64,000 nucleotides of DNA. Source: Mucilaginibacter sp. OK283 (GTDB lineage: Bacteria; Bacteroidota; Bacteroidia; Sphingobacteriales; Sphingobacteriaceae). Every line of letters starts with the position of its first letter. The stretch's first letter is position 1. The notes beneath the pieces were generated by a model. The model had not been told where the DNA came from. It made no database searches and worked only from the letters and a program-made list of their open reading frames with translations. Position numbers and translations under genes: made by a program. Location of the stretch: NCBI RefSeq assembly GCF_900110415.1, contig NZ_FODR01000014.1, positions 158,394-222,393 on the forward strand, given 5' to 3'. This document shows positions 18,893 through 26,967 of the stretch, piece by piece.

Positions 18893-20041
18893 TCAGTTTA
18901 ATTGTGCTCCTGCCTCTGAAGTATTTGTTTTATTGGCCGCCAGATTTTCTGTAACCAAGACAGTATTTTCATCTATTCCACTTAATACCTGGACCCATTC
19001 ATTGCTTACAAACTTCGTAACAACTTTTACTTTTTCTTTTTGTCCTTTTACCTGCACATATCCTCCAAAATCAAGATATTTTCTAGGAATAAGCAATGCA
19101 TTTTTTGTTGTTGTTACTATGATGTTGCTTTGCAATTGTGTGTTTACAATAGTAAAATCTAAACTGTCAGTAAAAGCAAGTTTGCAAATGAATGACTGGG
19201 TGCTCTCATCAAACGAAGGATAAATCTCCTTAACTGTACCTTTATAGATTTTTTCCTTATTTATGTTCAATTGTATATATGCGATTTGACCGACCTTGAT
19301 TTTCCCTATATTGCCCTCATCAACATTCACTTTCGAGTATATATCATGTATATTTCCAATTAATGCAATACTTTCACCACGTTTTACGTAGTCACCCGGT
19401 TGTTTATACTTCTTTAGAATTTTCCCCGCTACAACGGCACTTATTTTGTTTTTGCCAGTAATTAATTCGTATATATTTTTGGTTGCTTGTGTACTGATAG
19501 CCTGCTGATTGGCTTGCTGTTGCGATTGCTTGTAATTCTCCAAAGCATTTTCATAGTTTGACTTTGAAGATTCATATTGAATCTTGGCATTGTCAAGGTC
19601 TATTTTAGCAATACTGTTATTCTCCCATAATTTTTGATAGCGTTGCAGGTTAGTTAAATCCAGTTCCATCTTTTGTTTGTTGATGTTAATAGTATTTTGT
19701 GCCTGCTGTAAAGCAGGTGCATTGTTTTGTGTGTTTCGATGTGCTATTTTATACAAATCTGTTGCACTTTGTTCATTAAAAGCGGCTTCTCTATTATTAA
19801 CAATAGCCAATACATTTCCTGGTGCAACAACATCTCCTTCCTCAAAATTTACCTGTGAAAGATAACCGTCTGCTTGTGCTGTAAGATCATATGTATTGTC
19901 AGCCTCAAGTATGCCCGAAGCAAATACCGTTTCAGTCACATCTTTCCGGATCGGCTTTGTCTCTTCTGTTTTTTTGCCACAGGAATAAAAAAGCAAAACG
20001 GGAAACGTAAGTACTATCGTGCGAATTAATTTCTGATTCAT
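18893..20041 (-). CDS. HlyD-family lipoprotein adaptor of the ABC exporter
   Basis: Periplasmic adaptor of 382 residues with a lipobox (LLFYSC, Cys at about residue 21), so it is probably anchored by lipid rather than by a helix. It has a lipoyl half (ADGYLSQVNFEEGDVVAPGN), a long coiled-coil hairpin at about residues 85-190 (NTININKQKMELDLTNLQRY), a second lipoyl half (GKILKKYKQPGDYVKRGES) and a beta-barrel. Its start overlaps the stop of the TolC gene by 4 bp and it ends 5 bp before the permease, which shows a tightly coupled operon. Confidence 0.9.
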   Translation of the reverse strand: MNQKLIRTIVLTFPVLLFYSCGKKTEETKPIRKDVTETVFASGILEADNTYDLTAQADGYLSQVNFEEGDVVAPGNVLAIVNNREAAFNEQSATDLYKIAHRNTQNNAPALQQAQNTININKQKMELDLTNLQRYQKLWENNSIAKIDLDNAKIQYESSKSNYENALENYKQSQQQANQQAISTQATKNIYELITGKNKISAVVAGKILKKYKQPGDYVKRGESIALIGNIHDIYSKVNVDEGNIGKIKVGQIAYIQLNINKEKIYKGTVKEIYPSFDESTQSFICKLAFTDSLDFTIVNTQLQSNIIVTTTKNALLIPRKYLDFGGYVQVKGQKEKVKVVTKFVSNEWVQVLSGIDENTVLVTENLAANKTNTSEAGAQLN

Positions 20042-21357
20042 TTTATTCTGTTATTAATATCAATTTTTGTTTTGGCATTGAGTACTGTTACCTGCGAAGA
20101 AACAAGGTTATAGTGGCTGCTTACCATTTCATTAAACTTATTAAGTGTTTGTTCAAGGCTTGCCTGTCCTTCAGTGTACAGGTTCAGGTATTTTTGATAA
20201 TTCTCTTTTCTTAATAAATATATTTCCTTATTGGCAGTAGCCTGACTTAACGCTTTGTCATAGTCCGTATAAATTTGTCTTACCTGTAAATCTGATTTTA
20301 TTTTTTGTTGCTCTGTGTTTTTTTGAGCAAGTAAATAATCATACTTCGCCTTTGAGGTTTGACTCATTGTGTTAGATGATGGGAACGGGATACTAAGCTT
20401 TAAACCAATATAGCTGCTCGGATACCATTTTACACTACTGTCAAATAATTTACCACTTGTGTTATTTTGCTGACTAGTGCTACTCTGAAAAAAGGAAAGC
20501 GCTGGATACTTAGAATACTTTTGCTGTTTCCAATTTGATAAAGCTATCTTTTCCTTTAAAACGCTGTTGGCGAAAGCAACGTTATTATATTCAACAAACG
20601 GCTTTGTGTCAAATTCTGTTAGCGAAAGCTTATTCGCGATCTGTATGTCTTCCTTTTCAGGAATATCACAAAGTATTTTTAATGCTAAATATTGCTGCTT
20701 TATCAGATATTCAATCTGGTTTTTATTTTCCCGCGTAGTAAGATTGTTTACGTTTGCGTCATTTACATCCTGTTGCTTTATAAGCCCTGCATTATACTTG
20801 TTCTTGGTAATTGCTAATAGACTATCTGAGATAGCTACATTTTGCACGGTGCTAGTCAATTGTTCCTGTAGCGAGACGATATTATAATAACTAGTGGCAA
20901 TGTTTTCCCAAAGTTCTTTTAAGGTAAGCTTATTCTCTGACGCATTACTTTCAATATTAAGCTTAGACATTTTTAGATTTTCCCATCCCGTCAGGTTAAA
21001 AAGTTTTATGTTTATATCATTGCTGAAATTAGTAACATAAGGAACACCCGTCTGCACCTCTTTATATGTCCCTGCCTGACCACCGAACGCCTCTGAAGGG
21101 AAAAGGCTTACGGGTAATTTGGTATTGTGAGTATAGCTAAAAGTGGTATTGCCTGTTGGGTCTGGGACGCTAAGTATGGCTGCCAGCTTTGCTTTTTTGG
21201 CCTGGTCTAACCGGATATAACCGGATTGAACAGAAATACTTTTTGACACTGAATAATTCAATAAGGAGTCAACGGATGTGAATATTTTCTGGGCGTGAAC
21301 GGAACCGGAAAGAAAAATGAAACTACCTGTTACAAAGGCCTTAATCTTAATCTTCAT
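20038..21357 (-). CDS. TolC-like outer-membrane channel of the ABC exporter
   Basis: Outer-membrane efflux protein of 439 residues with a signal peptide (AFVTGSFIFLSGSVHAQ) and two OEP repeats. The first half is somewhat diverged (IFTSVDSLLNYSVSKSISVQ), but FPSEAFGGQAGTYKEVQTG matches the RND-system TolC in the window. Translationally coupled to the adaptor downstream. It follows the DUF2147 gene by 10 bp. Confidence 0.88.
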   Translation of the reverse strand: MKIKIKAFVTGSFIFLSGSVHAQKIFTSVDSLLNYSVSKSISVQSGYIRLDQAKKAKLAAILSVPDPTGNTTFSYTHNTKLPVSLFPSEAFGGQAGTYKEVQTGVPYVTNFSNDINIKLFNLTGWENLKMSKLNIESNASENKLTLKELWENIATSYYNIVSLQEQLTSTVQNVAISDSLLAITKNKYNAGLIKQQDVNDANVNNLTTRENKNQIEYLIKQQYLALKILCDIPEKEDIQIANKLSLTEFDTKPFVEYNNVAFANSVLKEKIALSNWKQQKYSKYPALSFFQSSTSQQNNTSGKLFDSSVKWYPSSYIGLKLSIPFPSSNTMSQTSKAKYDYLLAQKNTEQQKIKSDLQVRQIYTDYDKALSQATANKEIYLLRKENYQKYLNLYTEGQASLEQTLNKFNEMVSSHYNLVSSQVTVLNAKTKIDINNRIK

Positions 21358-21367
21358 CTGCAGGATC

Positions 21368-21757
21368 TTATTTTATTCTTGTTAGGTATACAGTTCTGCT
21401 GATCAGCATCTTCTTGGCCACCATTTTTAAATGATCTGGGTCAATCACAGTAACATTTACGTCAAGTTGAATATCCGCGTCCTCAGGGTGCATGAGACCT
21501 TTGAAAGTTTTTGAAGGCTCATTGTATTTCAATTTCTTCAGGATAATTACCCCGTTTTTTGATGGCGTATGGCTGTCATTTATTATTTTTCCATAATAGT
21601 TACTGTCTTTAGCTAGATATATTTCGATATCCATGGCTTTATCCTTTAGCCCGATTTTCCAGTTGCCGATAACGCCTTCATTTGTTTGGCAAAAGGCGCC
21701 CAATCCTCCAAAAAGGAGAATAATTAAAACGCTTGCGCGAATGCTTAATGTTGTCAT
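21368..21757 (-). CDS. DUF2147 secreted protein
   Basis: Small exported protein of 129 residues with a signal peptide (VLIILLFGGLGAFCQ) and the DUF2147 pattern: GNWKIGLKDKAMDIEIY near the start, DSNYYGKIIN, then GVIILKKLKYNEPSKTFKG and LTR near the end. This lipocalin-like family has no established activity. It sits 10 bp before the TolC gene in the exporter operon, which is an unusual partner and may hint at an envelope or lipid role. No catalytic residues recognised. Confidence 0.8.
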   Translation of the reverse strand: MTTLSIRASVLIILLFGGLGAFCQTNEGVIGNWKIGLKDKAMDIEIYLAKDSNYYGKIINDSHTPSKNGVIILKKLKYNEPSKTFKGLMHPEDADIQLDVNVTVIDPDHLKMVAKKMLISRTVYLTRIK

Positions 21758-21900
21758 ATTCTTTTATTTTGGGACAAAGATTTACATATATCCCATTGAC
21801 AGCAATTGTACGTTAGCCGAAATGGACAAATTGAGGATTGAACGGGATGAAGAAGCCCAAAACCGTTGGTTTCAGCAGCAATGAAAATAGTGCGACCTTA

Positions 21901-22740
21901 TTAATAAAATACAAACCTTGATGGTTTTATCGTTATGCCAAGTCTTAACATCTGCCTTTTTTCCTTGTAATCAAGTAAGTTTTCGGCATATCCTGTGAAC
22001 CACTGAAGTGTTATATATTGATTTTCATTTTTATTCAGCCGGTAACTGACTTGCGTTTGAAGCGAGCCCCGCCAGTCAAATTTGTGTCCTTTTCGCACGG
22101 TTGCGTCAATCATTAGCCTTTGGTTTAATGTCTTCCATTGGTATGCTACTTCAAGCTTCCCTACATAATCCAGTAAATCGGGGTTGTCGGCTTCATATTG
22201 AAAAGGTATCCAAAAGTTCAAATACAGCCTTGACCTTTTTGAGGCTTCAATCGCCCAATTGAGTGCAAGCCTGTTCCAACTTCTAGAATAAATACTGTCT
22301 TTACCGTTAGATTCATGCTCGAAAGCTACCGACAGACTTATCAGTTTTTGTTTGTAATAAAAGAATTTACTAATTGCGATTGAGGGATTATAATTTGTTT
22401 CTGCGAAAGGGCTGCTTTTACGGTAAATATCCCAAAAAGACTTTTGAGTATAACTCAGGTAGAGAACGGTGTTAAAGGGCAAAACTGCATTGGTAAGCCG
22501 CTGTTTAAAGCTGATTTGAAATTTGACATCGGAATTATATTTAGTTGGCTGAGTATTGACCGGAACGCCGGTTATAAAATAATTGTCCTTATAAATGGTA
22601 AATGACGGGGAGTTTTTTATAAGGGCACTAATTGAATCCTTCGCCTGGAACGTTTGAGCTTCCGCAATATTACAACAAACAAACAATAGGGCAGTTGTAG
22701 AAATTCTGCCGGCGGCAAGAACAGCAAGGCCCCGAGTCAT
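21901..22740 (-). CDS. pldA: Outer-membrane phospholipase A1 (PldA/OmpLA)
   Basis: Outer-membrane beta-barrel phospholipase that hydrolyses phospholipids appearing in the outer leaflet. Catalytic residues of the OmpLA family are visible in FEHESNGKDSIYSRSWNRL: His and Ser two apart, and Asn twelve after the Ser. With the start at 22740 they are H142, S144 and N156, coincidentally the numbers used for the E. coli mature enzyme. Upstream landmarks KDNYFITG and LYLSYTQKSFWDIY also fit the family. The frame is open to 22818, but the Met at 22740 gives a proper signal peptide (LAVLAAGRISTTALLFVCCN), so I prefer it. Its presence inside an exporter/two-component operon is unusual. Confidence 0.9.
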   Translation of the reverse strand: MTRGLAVLAAGRISTTALLFVCCNIAEAQTFQAKDSISALIKNSPSFTIYKDNYFITGVPVNTQPTKYNSDVKFQISFKQRLTNAVLPFNTVLYLSYTQKSFWDIYRKSSPFAETNYNPSIAISKFFYYKQKLISLSVAFEHESNGKDSIYSRSWNRLALNWAIEASKRSRLYLNFWIPFQYEADNPDLLDYVGKLEVAYQWKTLNQRLMIDATVRKGHKFDWRGSLQTQVSYRLNKNENQYITLQWFTGYAENLLDYKEKRQMLRLGITIKPSRFVFY

Positions 22741-22911
22741 ATTAAAAATATTGCGCGCGTGCACTGCTAGTTGATTGCAAATAACGTGTATTTTGGACGT
22801 CTTTATGATTTGTGGCATAAGTGTTTTACTAAGCAGTAAAACTTTGGAATAATAGGGTAATACGAAAAGAGAATTTGCCTGAACTGGACAAAATGGAACC
22901 CGAACGTATTT

Positions 22912-23670
22912 TCATTGTGAAAGCCATTCCACAAAAAATGTGGTTTTTAATTTGCCTACCAATATCTGTTCGTTAAACGGCACGCTAAGGTTGATTATAA
23001 TTTTTCTGTCAAAGAAATGGGCGGCGTCTTTTATTGCTTTACGATTTACGAGATGTTGCCGGTTGGCTCTGAAAAATGAAGGGGCAAAAAAACTCTCAAG
23101 GTCTTCAAGGCTTTCATTAACGAGAAATCTCTTCTGTCCAAGTGTATAGGCGAAGGTATATCCATCTTCAACAAAAAAAACTGCTATACTGCTGGCTTCC
23201 AGTGGAATTATTTTATCTGCCTGCCGGATGATTATAGCGCTTTTTTTAGGCGCAATTTTTGTTTCTAAAAGGCTCAGCTGCTCTTTATAATTCTCGTTAT
23301 TTCTCGTAAACCTTTTCTCTAGCGTAGTATATTTTGCCAGCGCTTTTTCTATAGTTGCTTTGTTAAATGGTTTCAATATGTAATCAATGCCAGTTGCTTC
23401 AAAGGCCTCTGAGAAATAGTTGTTGTAAGCCGTGCAGAATATAACTGGAACCTGGTTCTTCATTTTTTTTAATATTTCAAAACTAAGGCCATCGCCCAAT
23501 TGAATATCCGAAAAAATAAGATCTGTATCTGTATGGCTTTTAAAGTATTCAACAGCATCTTCAACAGAATGTAGCAATCCATCAATCTCTACATCTGGAT
23601 TTACTGCAAGTATGGTCCTTTTCAAATCTTTTGCCGTAAGCTTCTCGTCTTCTATAATTACAACTTTCAT
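22912..23670 (-). CDS. LytTR-family response regulator
   Basis: Response regulator of 252 residues. The receiver domain has E7/D8/E9, phospho-acceptor D55 in LIFSDIQLGDG, a Thr-type switch in IFCTAYN, and Lys in DYILKPF. A linker with KRFTRNNENYKEQLSLLETK joins the LytTR domain (about 145-252; IPLEASSIAVFFVEDGYTFA, then FFRANRQHLVNRKAI). Start overlaps the kinase stop by 4 bp. As the second gene of the exporter cassette it likely controls that operon. Confidence 0.92.
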   Translation of the reverse strand: MKVVIIEDEKLTAKDLKRTILAVNPDVEIDGLLHSVEDAVEYFKSHTDTDLIFSDIQLGDGLSFEILKKMKNQVPVIFCTAYNNYFSEAFEATGIDYILKPFNKATIEKALAKYTTLEKRFTRNNENYKEQLSLLETKIAPKKSAIIIRQADKIIPLEASSIAVFFVEDGYTFAYTLGQKRFLVNESLEDLESFFAPSFFRANRQHLVNRKAIKDAAHFFDRKIIINLSVPFNEQILVGKLKTTFFVEWLSQ

Positions 23671-24695
23671 ATTTGAATACCATTTAACAGATGCAATTTA
23701 GCAGTGAACTCGTCCTTGGTGTCTGTAATTTCTACATCCTTATTTGCAATAATTCTGTAGCGTTGGTTTAGGTTTTTTAATCCGGTGCCAGTGGTTTCCA
23801 CAGCGTTTGCTAGCATTTTATTGTTGCTAACCAAGATAGCCCCCCCGCCGATGCAGTTGATCTTTATGCGCAATGGTCTTTTTTCTGTAAATGAGTTATG
23901 TTTAAGTGCATTCTCAACTAATGTTTGCAGGGCATACGCAGGTATTTGCATTTTGTACACATCGTATGGGATGCACACATCAAAAATAACGGAGCTTTCA
24001 AAACGTATTTTCTGCAAATCAATATAATCGTTGGTAAATTTCAATTCCTGCTCCACTGACACCATGTCGCTTTTATGCATCTGAACAGAATAGCGCAAAA
24101 AATCAGAAAGTTTTATTGAGTAATTTTCAGCTTCATCAGGATTCTCCTTTATTAAAGATTTCAATACGCTAAGTGTATTAAACAAAAAGTGGGGTTGCAA
24201 TTGCTGCAACAGCACCTGTTTCTGTGCCTCAAGATTACTCACTTTAAGTTCCTGTATTTCAATTTCAACATTTTTGTTTTTTTGTGTTGCCAATATAGAA
24301 TTACAAATTATTAAAATGATGGCGTTAACGGCAAGCATTGAAACAGAAGGGTAAACAATTAAAATATATTTTCTAAAAAGCAGTTCACCTTCAGAGATAA
24401 AAGATGGTGCCGGAAATAATGCTCTAATAAAAATTAGTAATACTTGCAAAGTGGCCACAAAAGCAAAACTGGAAATATACCATTTCCAATTTTTAGATGC
24501 TCTAAAATAGCGGATGATGGCAACATTAATGACCCAGAATATAAGTACATTAAGCATAATAGCCAAGCCTGCAAACAAAATATATGAGGACTGTGCCTTG
24601 TTAAATATGTAAAAGGGTGCAACGCCGTATAAAGCAATTATCGGCGACGAAATAAGAGCAGTTCTGATCAATCTTCTGTATAAATCTCTATCCAT
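23667..24695 (-). CDS. LytS/YehU-type sensor histidine kinase
   Basis: Sensor kinase of 342 residues. Four hydrophobic helices lie between about residues 12 and 135, followed by a coiled coil (VEIEIQELKVSNLEAQKQ). Phospho-acceptor H169 lies in LLQQLQPHFLFNTL, then HATPase_c with LQTLVENALKHNSF and TGTGLKNLNQRYR. It is the first gene of the exporter cassette. The TetR-type promoter/operator in the right-hand repeat lies 65-112 bp upstream of its start. Confidence 0.92.
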   Translation of the reverse strand: MDRDLYRRLIRTALISSPIIALYGVAPFYIFNKAQSSYILFAGLAIMLNVLIFWVINVAIIRYFRASKNWKWYISSFAFVATLQVLLIFIRALFPAPSFISEGELLFRKYILIVYPSVSMLAVNAIILIICNSILATQKNKNVEIEIQELKVSNLEAQKQVLLQQLQPHFLFNTLSVLKSLIKENPDEAENYSIKLSDFLRYSVQMHKSDMVSVEQELKFTNDYIDLQKIRFESSVIFDVCIPYDVYKMQIPAYALQTLVENALKHNSFTEKRPLRIKINCIGGGAILVSNNKMLANAVETTGTGLKNLNQRYRIIANKDVEITDTKDEFTAKLHLLNGIQI

Positions 24696-24736
24696 ATCAC
24701 TACATTTTTATAAGCGTTCACGTCTTATACAGATGC

Positions 24737-25030
24737 TCTTTTATAAAACATATTTATTAAACAAAATTGTTAAATACAAAAGTAAAAATATACTTTTTAA
24801 TTCCAAATCGTTTTTCGAAAGATTAACTCAAATTAAAATGCAGGAAATCATTGACTTTATATCCCCCAGGTGCTATTAAGTTCGTTTTTAGCGCGAAAAC
24901 GGGAAATTTCTGATAGAGATTAAGATAAAGGATACAATATCTTTAATTTAAGCATCTAAAAAAATTAACTTCATAATGACATTCTTTCTTTCCATAATAA
25001 ACTTGACATAGGTTTCCTTATCCATCGACA
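24737..25030. repeat. Right copy of the ~280-bp imperfect direct repeat
   Basis: Matches 16617-16900 in the same orientation. It contains, reading along the plus strand, the first codons of a TetR-A-like gene (TTTATAAAACATATTTATT; coding for MFYK before it breaks down), the promoter/operator, a spacer with TTCGTTTTTAGCG, and the 3' end of the intact TetR-B gene. The 5' TetR-A scrap here mirrors the 3' TetR-B scrap in the left copy, as expected if a segment was inserted between the two TetR genes with duplication of their junction. Confidence 0.75.
24760..24807 (-). promoter_or_regulatory. Promoter and operator upstream of the exporter cassette
   Basis: Minus strand: -33 TTTG (24807-24804), 19 nt, -7 TACTTTTG (24784-24777), then after 5 nt the inverted repeat AACAATTTTGTT (24771-24760). 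It fits the Bacteroidota promoter consensus better than the left copy, whose -33 has decayed. It reads towards the sensor kinase start at 24695, so a TetR protein could repress the whole kinase-to-ATPase operon. Function inferred from pattern. Confidence 0.6.
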
Positions 25031-25553
25031 GGATGTGGCGAAGGAGTGTCTGACCTAAAAATGGAAAAGAACATAATGAAATTAATGTTATCATGAATTG
25101 TGCTGGGTGGATCGGTTTCATAGCTCCAGCTTTTACTTCACCTTCAATCCCTTCTGTCACATCTTTTACCCTTGCTTCCCGTTCCTCTTTATTTAATGCC
25201 AGGGCGGCCAGTTCAGGATTGGCATTCAATTCCGTAATAATGAACATTTCCAGGTAAGGGTGTTGTAATGATCTTTCTAAAAAAAATTCTATAAACTTTT
25301 CGGTTTGCTCTCTAAACGTGATCGCTTGCTCAGAAATAGATTGAATTTTTGTTTGCATCTCGATCATCGCTTCCTGAAGAACAGTATCTAATAGTTTTTT
25401 CCTGCTGCGGTAATAATAATGTATGGAGGCACGGTTAATTCCGGCTGCATCAGCAATATCTTGTGTAGTAGCATGTATGTTGCCATCTACAAAGAATACC
25501 TTCTTTGCGGTGTCCTTAATAAGTTGTTCCGTTTCTGTGGCTAAAATTTCCAT
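24948..25553 (-). CDS. TetR/AcrR-family repressor (TetR-B)
   Basis: TetR-type regulator of 201 residues. Helix-turn-helix TTQDIADAAGINRASIHYYY at about residues 29-48, followed by a helical domain with LEMFIITELNANPELAALAL, parallel to LDLFILNEFNTHPNLMKEV in TetR-A. It lies immediately upstream of the exporter cassette on the same strand; its 3' end forms part of the right-hand repeat. It probably controls itself and, through the shared operator pattern, the exporter genes. Confidence 0.9.
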   Translation of the reverse strand: MEILATETEQLIKDTAKKVFFVDGNIHATTQDIADAAGINRASIHYYYRSRKKLLDTVLQEAMIEMQTKIQSISEQAITFREQTEKFIEFFLERSLQHPYLEMFIITELNANPELAALALNKEEREARVKDVTEGIEGEVKAGAMKPIHPAQFMITLISLCSFPFLGQTLLRHILSMDKETYVKFIMERKNVIMKLIFLDA

Positions 25554-25567
25554 TGATTAACATGTTT

Positions 25568-25590
25568 AACAAAAATGTTATGCAAAGGTA
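25568..25590 (-). promoter_or_regulatory. Promoter -7 box and operator before TetR-B
   Basis: Minus strand: -7 element TACCTTTG (25590-25583), then after 3 nt AACATTTTTGTT (25579-25568), an inverted repeat AACA/TGTT, then the TetR-B start at 25553. No clear -33 TTTG is seen. It shares the geometry and half-sites of the elements at 16641-16665 and 24760-24784. Confidence 0.5.
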
Positions 25591-25819
25591 TTGTTTTTTA
25601 ATCAGCATACTATTCAGTTGTAATTCTATGAATATTGATTAAGTAAGGGAAGTCAATCTATTTAATTTGCTTTGGGCGATACCACGATTGAAACCGAAGA
25701 AGTCATCTATTTAATGTTAAGCAAGGTACGATGGTCGACTCGCAACGCAGGATGTCACTAAATTAAACTACATTTCCAGGAATATCAGGAAATTGATTAG
25801 AAGGGATAATTTATAGTAA

Positions 25820-26365
25820 TTATCTACTTCGTTTGTTTCGTCCACCTGCCTTATTAGAAACATTAGCCTCATACAAGGAAATTACCTTTTTTTGCGTTTC
25901 AATAATGTCTGTTAAATCCTTTAGCTTTTCGCCTTTTGAACTCAATTCGGTTTCAAGTTCGAGAATACGATTTTGAAGTGTCACCATGTCTTTACTGAAC
26001 ATGCTTTTCAAAGGTTCCTCATTCAAATAATATAGAAACAGATTCTTATTTAGTAGCCTCGAAAATAAAATCAGCTTATCAATATCTACTGATTCTCTTT
26101 TATAAATACCAAAGAGTGTTGATTCATAAGGGTCATAAGACAAAATATCCTTATAAATGGCTGCCGCCTCATCGTATTTATCCGGGAATTTCCTCAATGC
26201 GAATCCCAGGTTTAACTTTGCTATTGTAAATCGAGGGCTAATTTCAACGGCCTTTTGAAAGCAATTGATAGCTTCAGGAGTGTCCTGAAATATATCATGA
26301 TAAATCAACCCCAGGTTATTTAAAGCCTCAACATTTTTAGGATTTAAGCGAAGTGCTTTTATGGT
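25820..26365 (-). pseudogene. 5'-truncated TPR-repeat protein gene
   Basis: The frame is open from a stop at 26368-26366. It begins mid-way through a tetratricopeptide repeat (IKALRLNPKNVEALNNLGLI), continues through INCFQKAVEISPRFTIAKLN and EAAAIYKDILSYDPYES, and ends in a coiled coil (LQNRILELETELSSKGEKLK) and a basic tail. The first ATG (26308) lies inside a repeat, so a product of 162 residues from there would lack the start of the domain. The natural N-terminus is missing, so this is probably the remnant of a longer TPR protein. Confidence 0.55.
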
Positions 26366-26927
26366 TTATCCAGGTTTAGCATATTCCCCAGGTGAATAAC
26401 GATGACAAGAGGACATTCTCGAAAACTTGACCACACCATTCCTGCTCTGCTTTCATTCAATTGTATATGAATGGGTCGAGGGGATACACAGCTAATTTGT
26501 TAATGATTTTGTTCTCCCGGGATTAACTGACGTTGTCTTGTTCTGAAAAGATAATCCATGAATAACAAAATGTTAAAAGGAACTAAATACAGTAAAACAG
26601 AAGTGGCAATTTTTATAATTCCCAAAGTTGTGCTTGATAAGTTTAAGCCAAATCCTGAGAAATAGGAGCCGCACGGTAGGGTTTTAAATTTGAATGGGAT
26701 GTAGTCAGAATCAATAGAAGTATCGTGATAGTGACACCTGCAATAATCAGCCCGATTTTTTTAGTGGTTATTGGTTCTAAAGTTTTAGTTGCTTCAGGTT
26801 GAATATTAGCCGCTATATTGTTGATTGTGCATCCCCCATGCCATGTGCAGGCAGCCATCGCCATCAATCATAATACTGATGCGTTTATAGTTATTAGAAA
26901 AAAGAGCATCGATAGATAAATATAACA
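26366..26927. other. Spacer with gene debris, 562 bp
   Basis: Between the TPR remnant and the SusCD terminator. Apart from one short minus-strand frame (26643-26867), no coding or RNA feature was recognised. The abrupt loss of TPR similarity at 26366 suggests a deletion or rearrangement here. Confidence 0.3.
26643..26867 (-). CDS. Small hypothetical membrane protein
   Basis: Frame of 74 residues with a Cys-rich start (ACTWHGGCT) and one clear membrane helix (IGLIIAGVTITILLLILTT) near the C-terminus. Family not recognised. It could be a real small protein or a piece of a larger decayed gene, since it sits among remnants. No start signal decides between them. Confidence 0.25.
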   Translation of the reverse strand: MMAMAACTWHGGCTINNIAANIQPEATKTLEPITTKKIGLIIAGVTITILLLILTTSHSNLKPYRAAPISQDLA

Positions 26928-26957
26928 AGTTAAGCGGCAAATAAATGCCGCTTAACT
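26928..26957 (-). terminator. Terminator of the first SusC/SusD operon
   Basis: Perfect 12-bp inverted repeat: AGTTAAGCGGCA (26928-26939) and TGCCGCTTAACT (26946-26957) with a 6-nt loop. It starts 10 bp beyond the SusD stop codon at 26968 on the minus strand. Confidence 0.7.
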
Positions 26958-26967
26958 GTTTCGCATT

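Noticed and set aside
21822..21884. Short plus-strand coding scrap (MDKLRIERDEEAQNRWF) between DUF2147 and PldA
   Set aside because: Too short, opposite to the operon, without ribosome-binding context or recognisable relatives.
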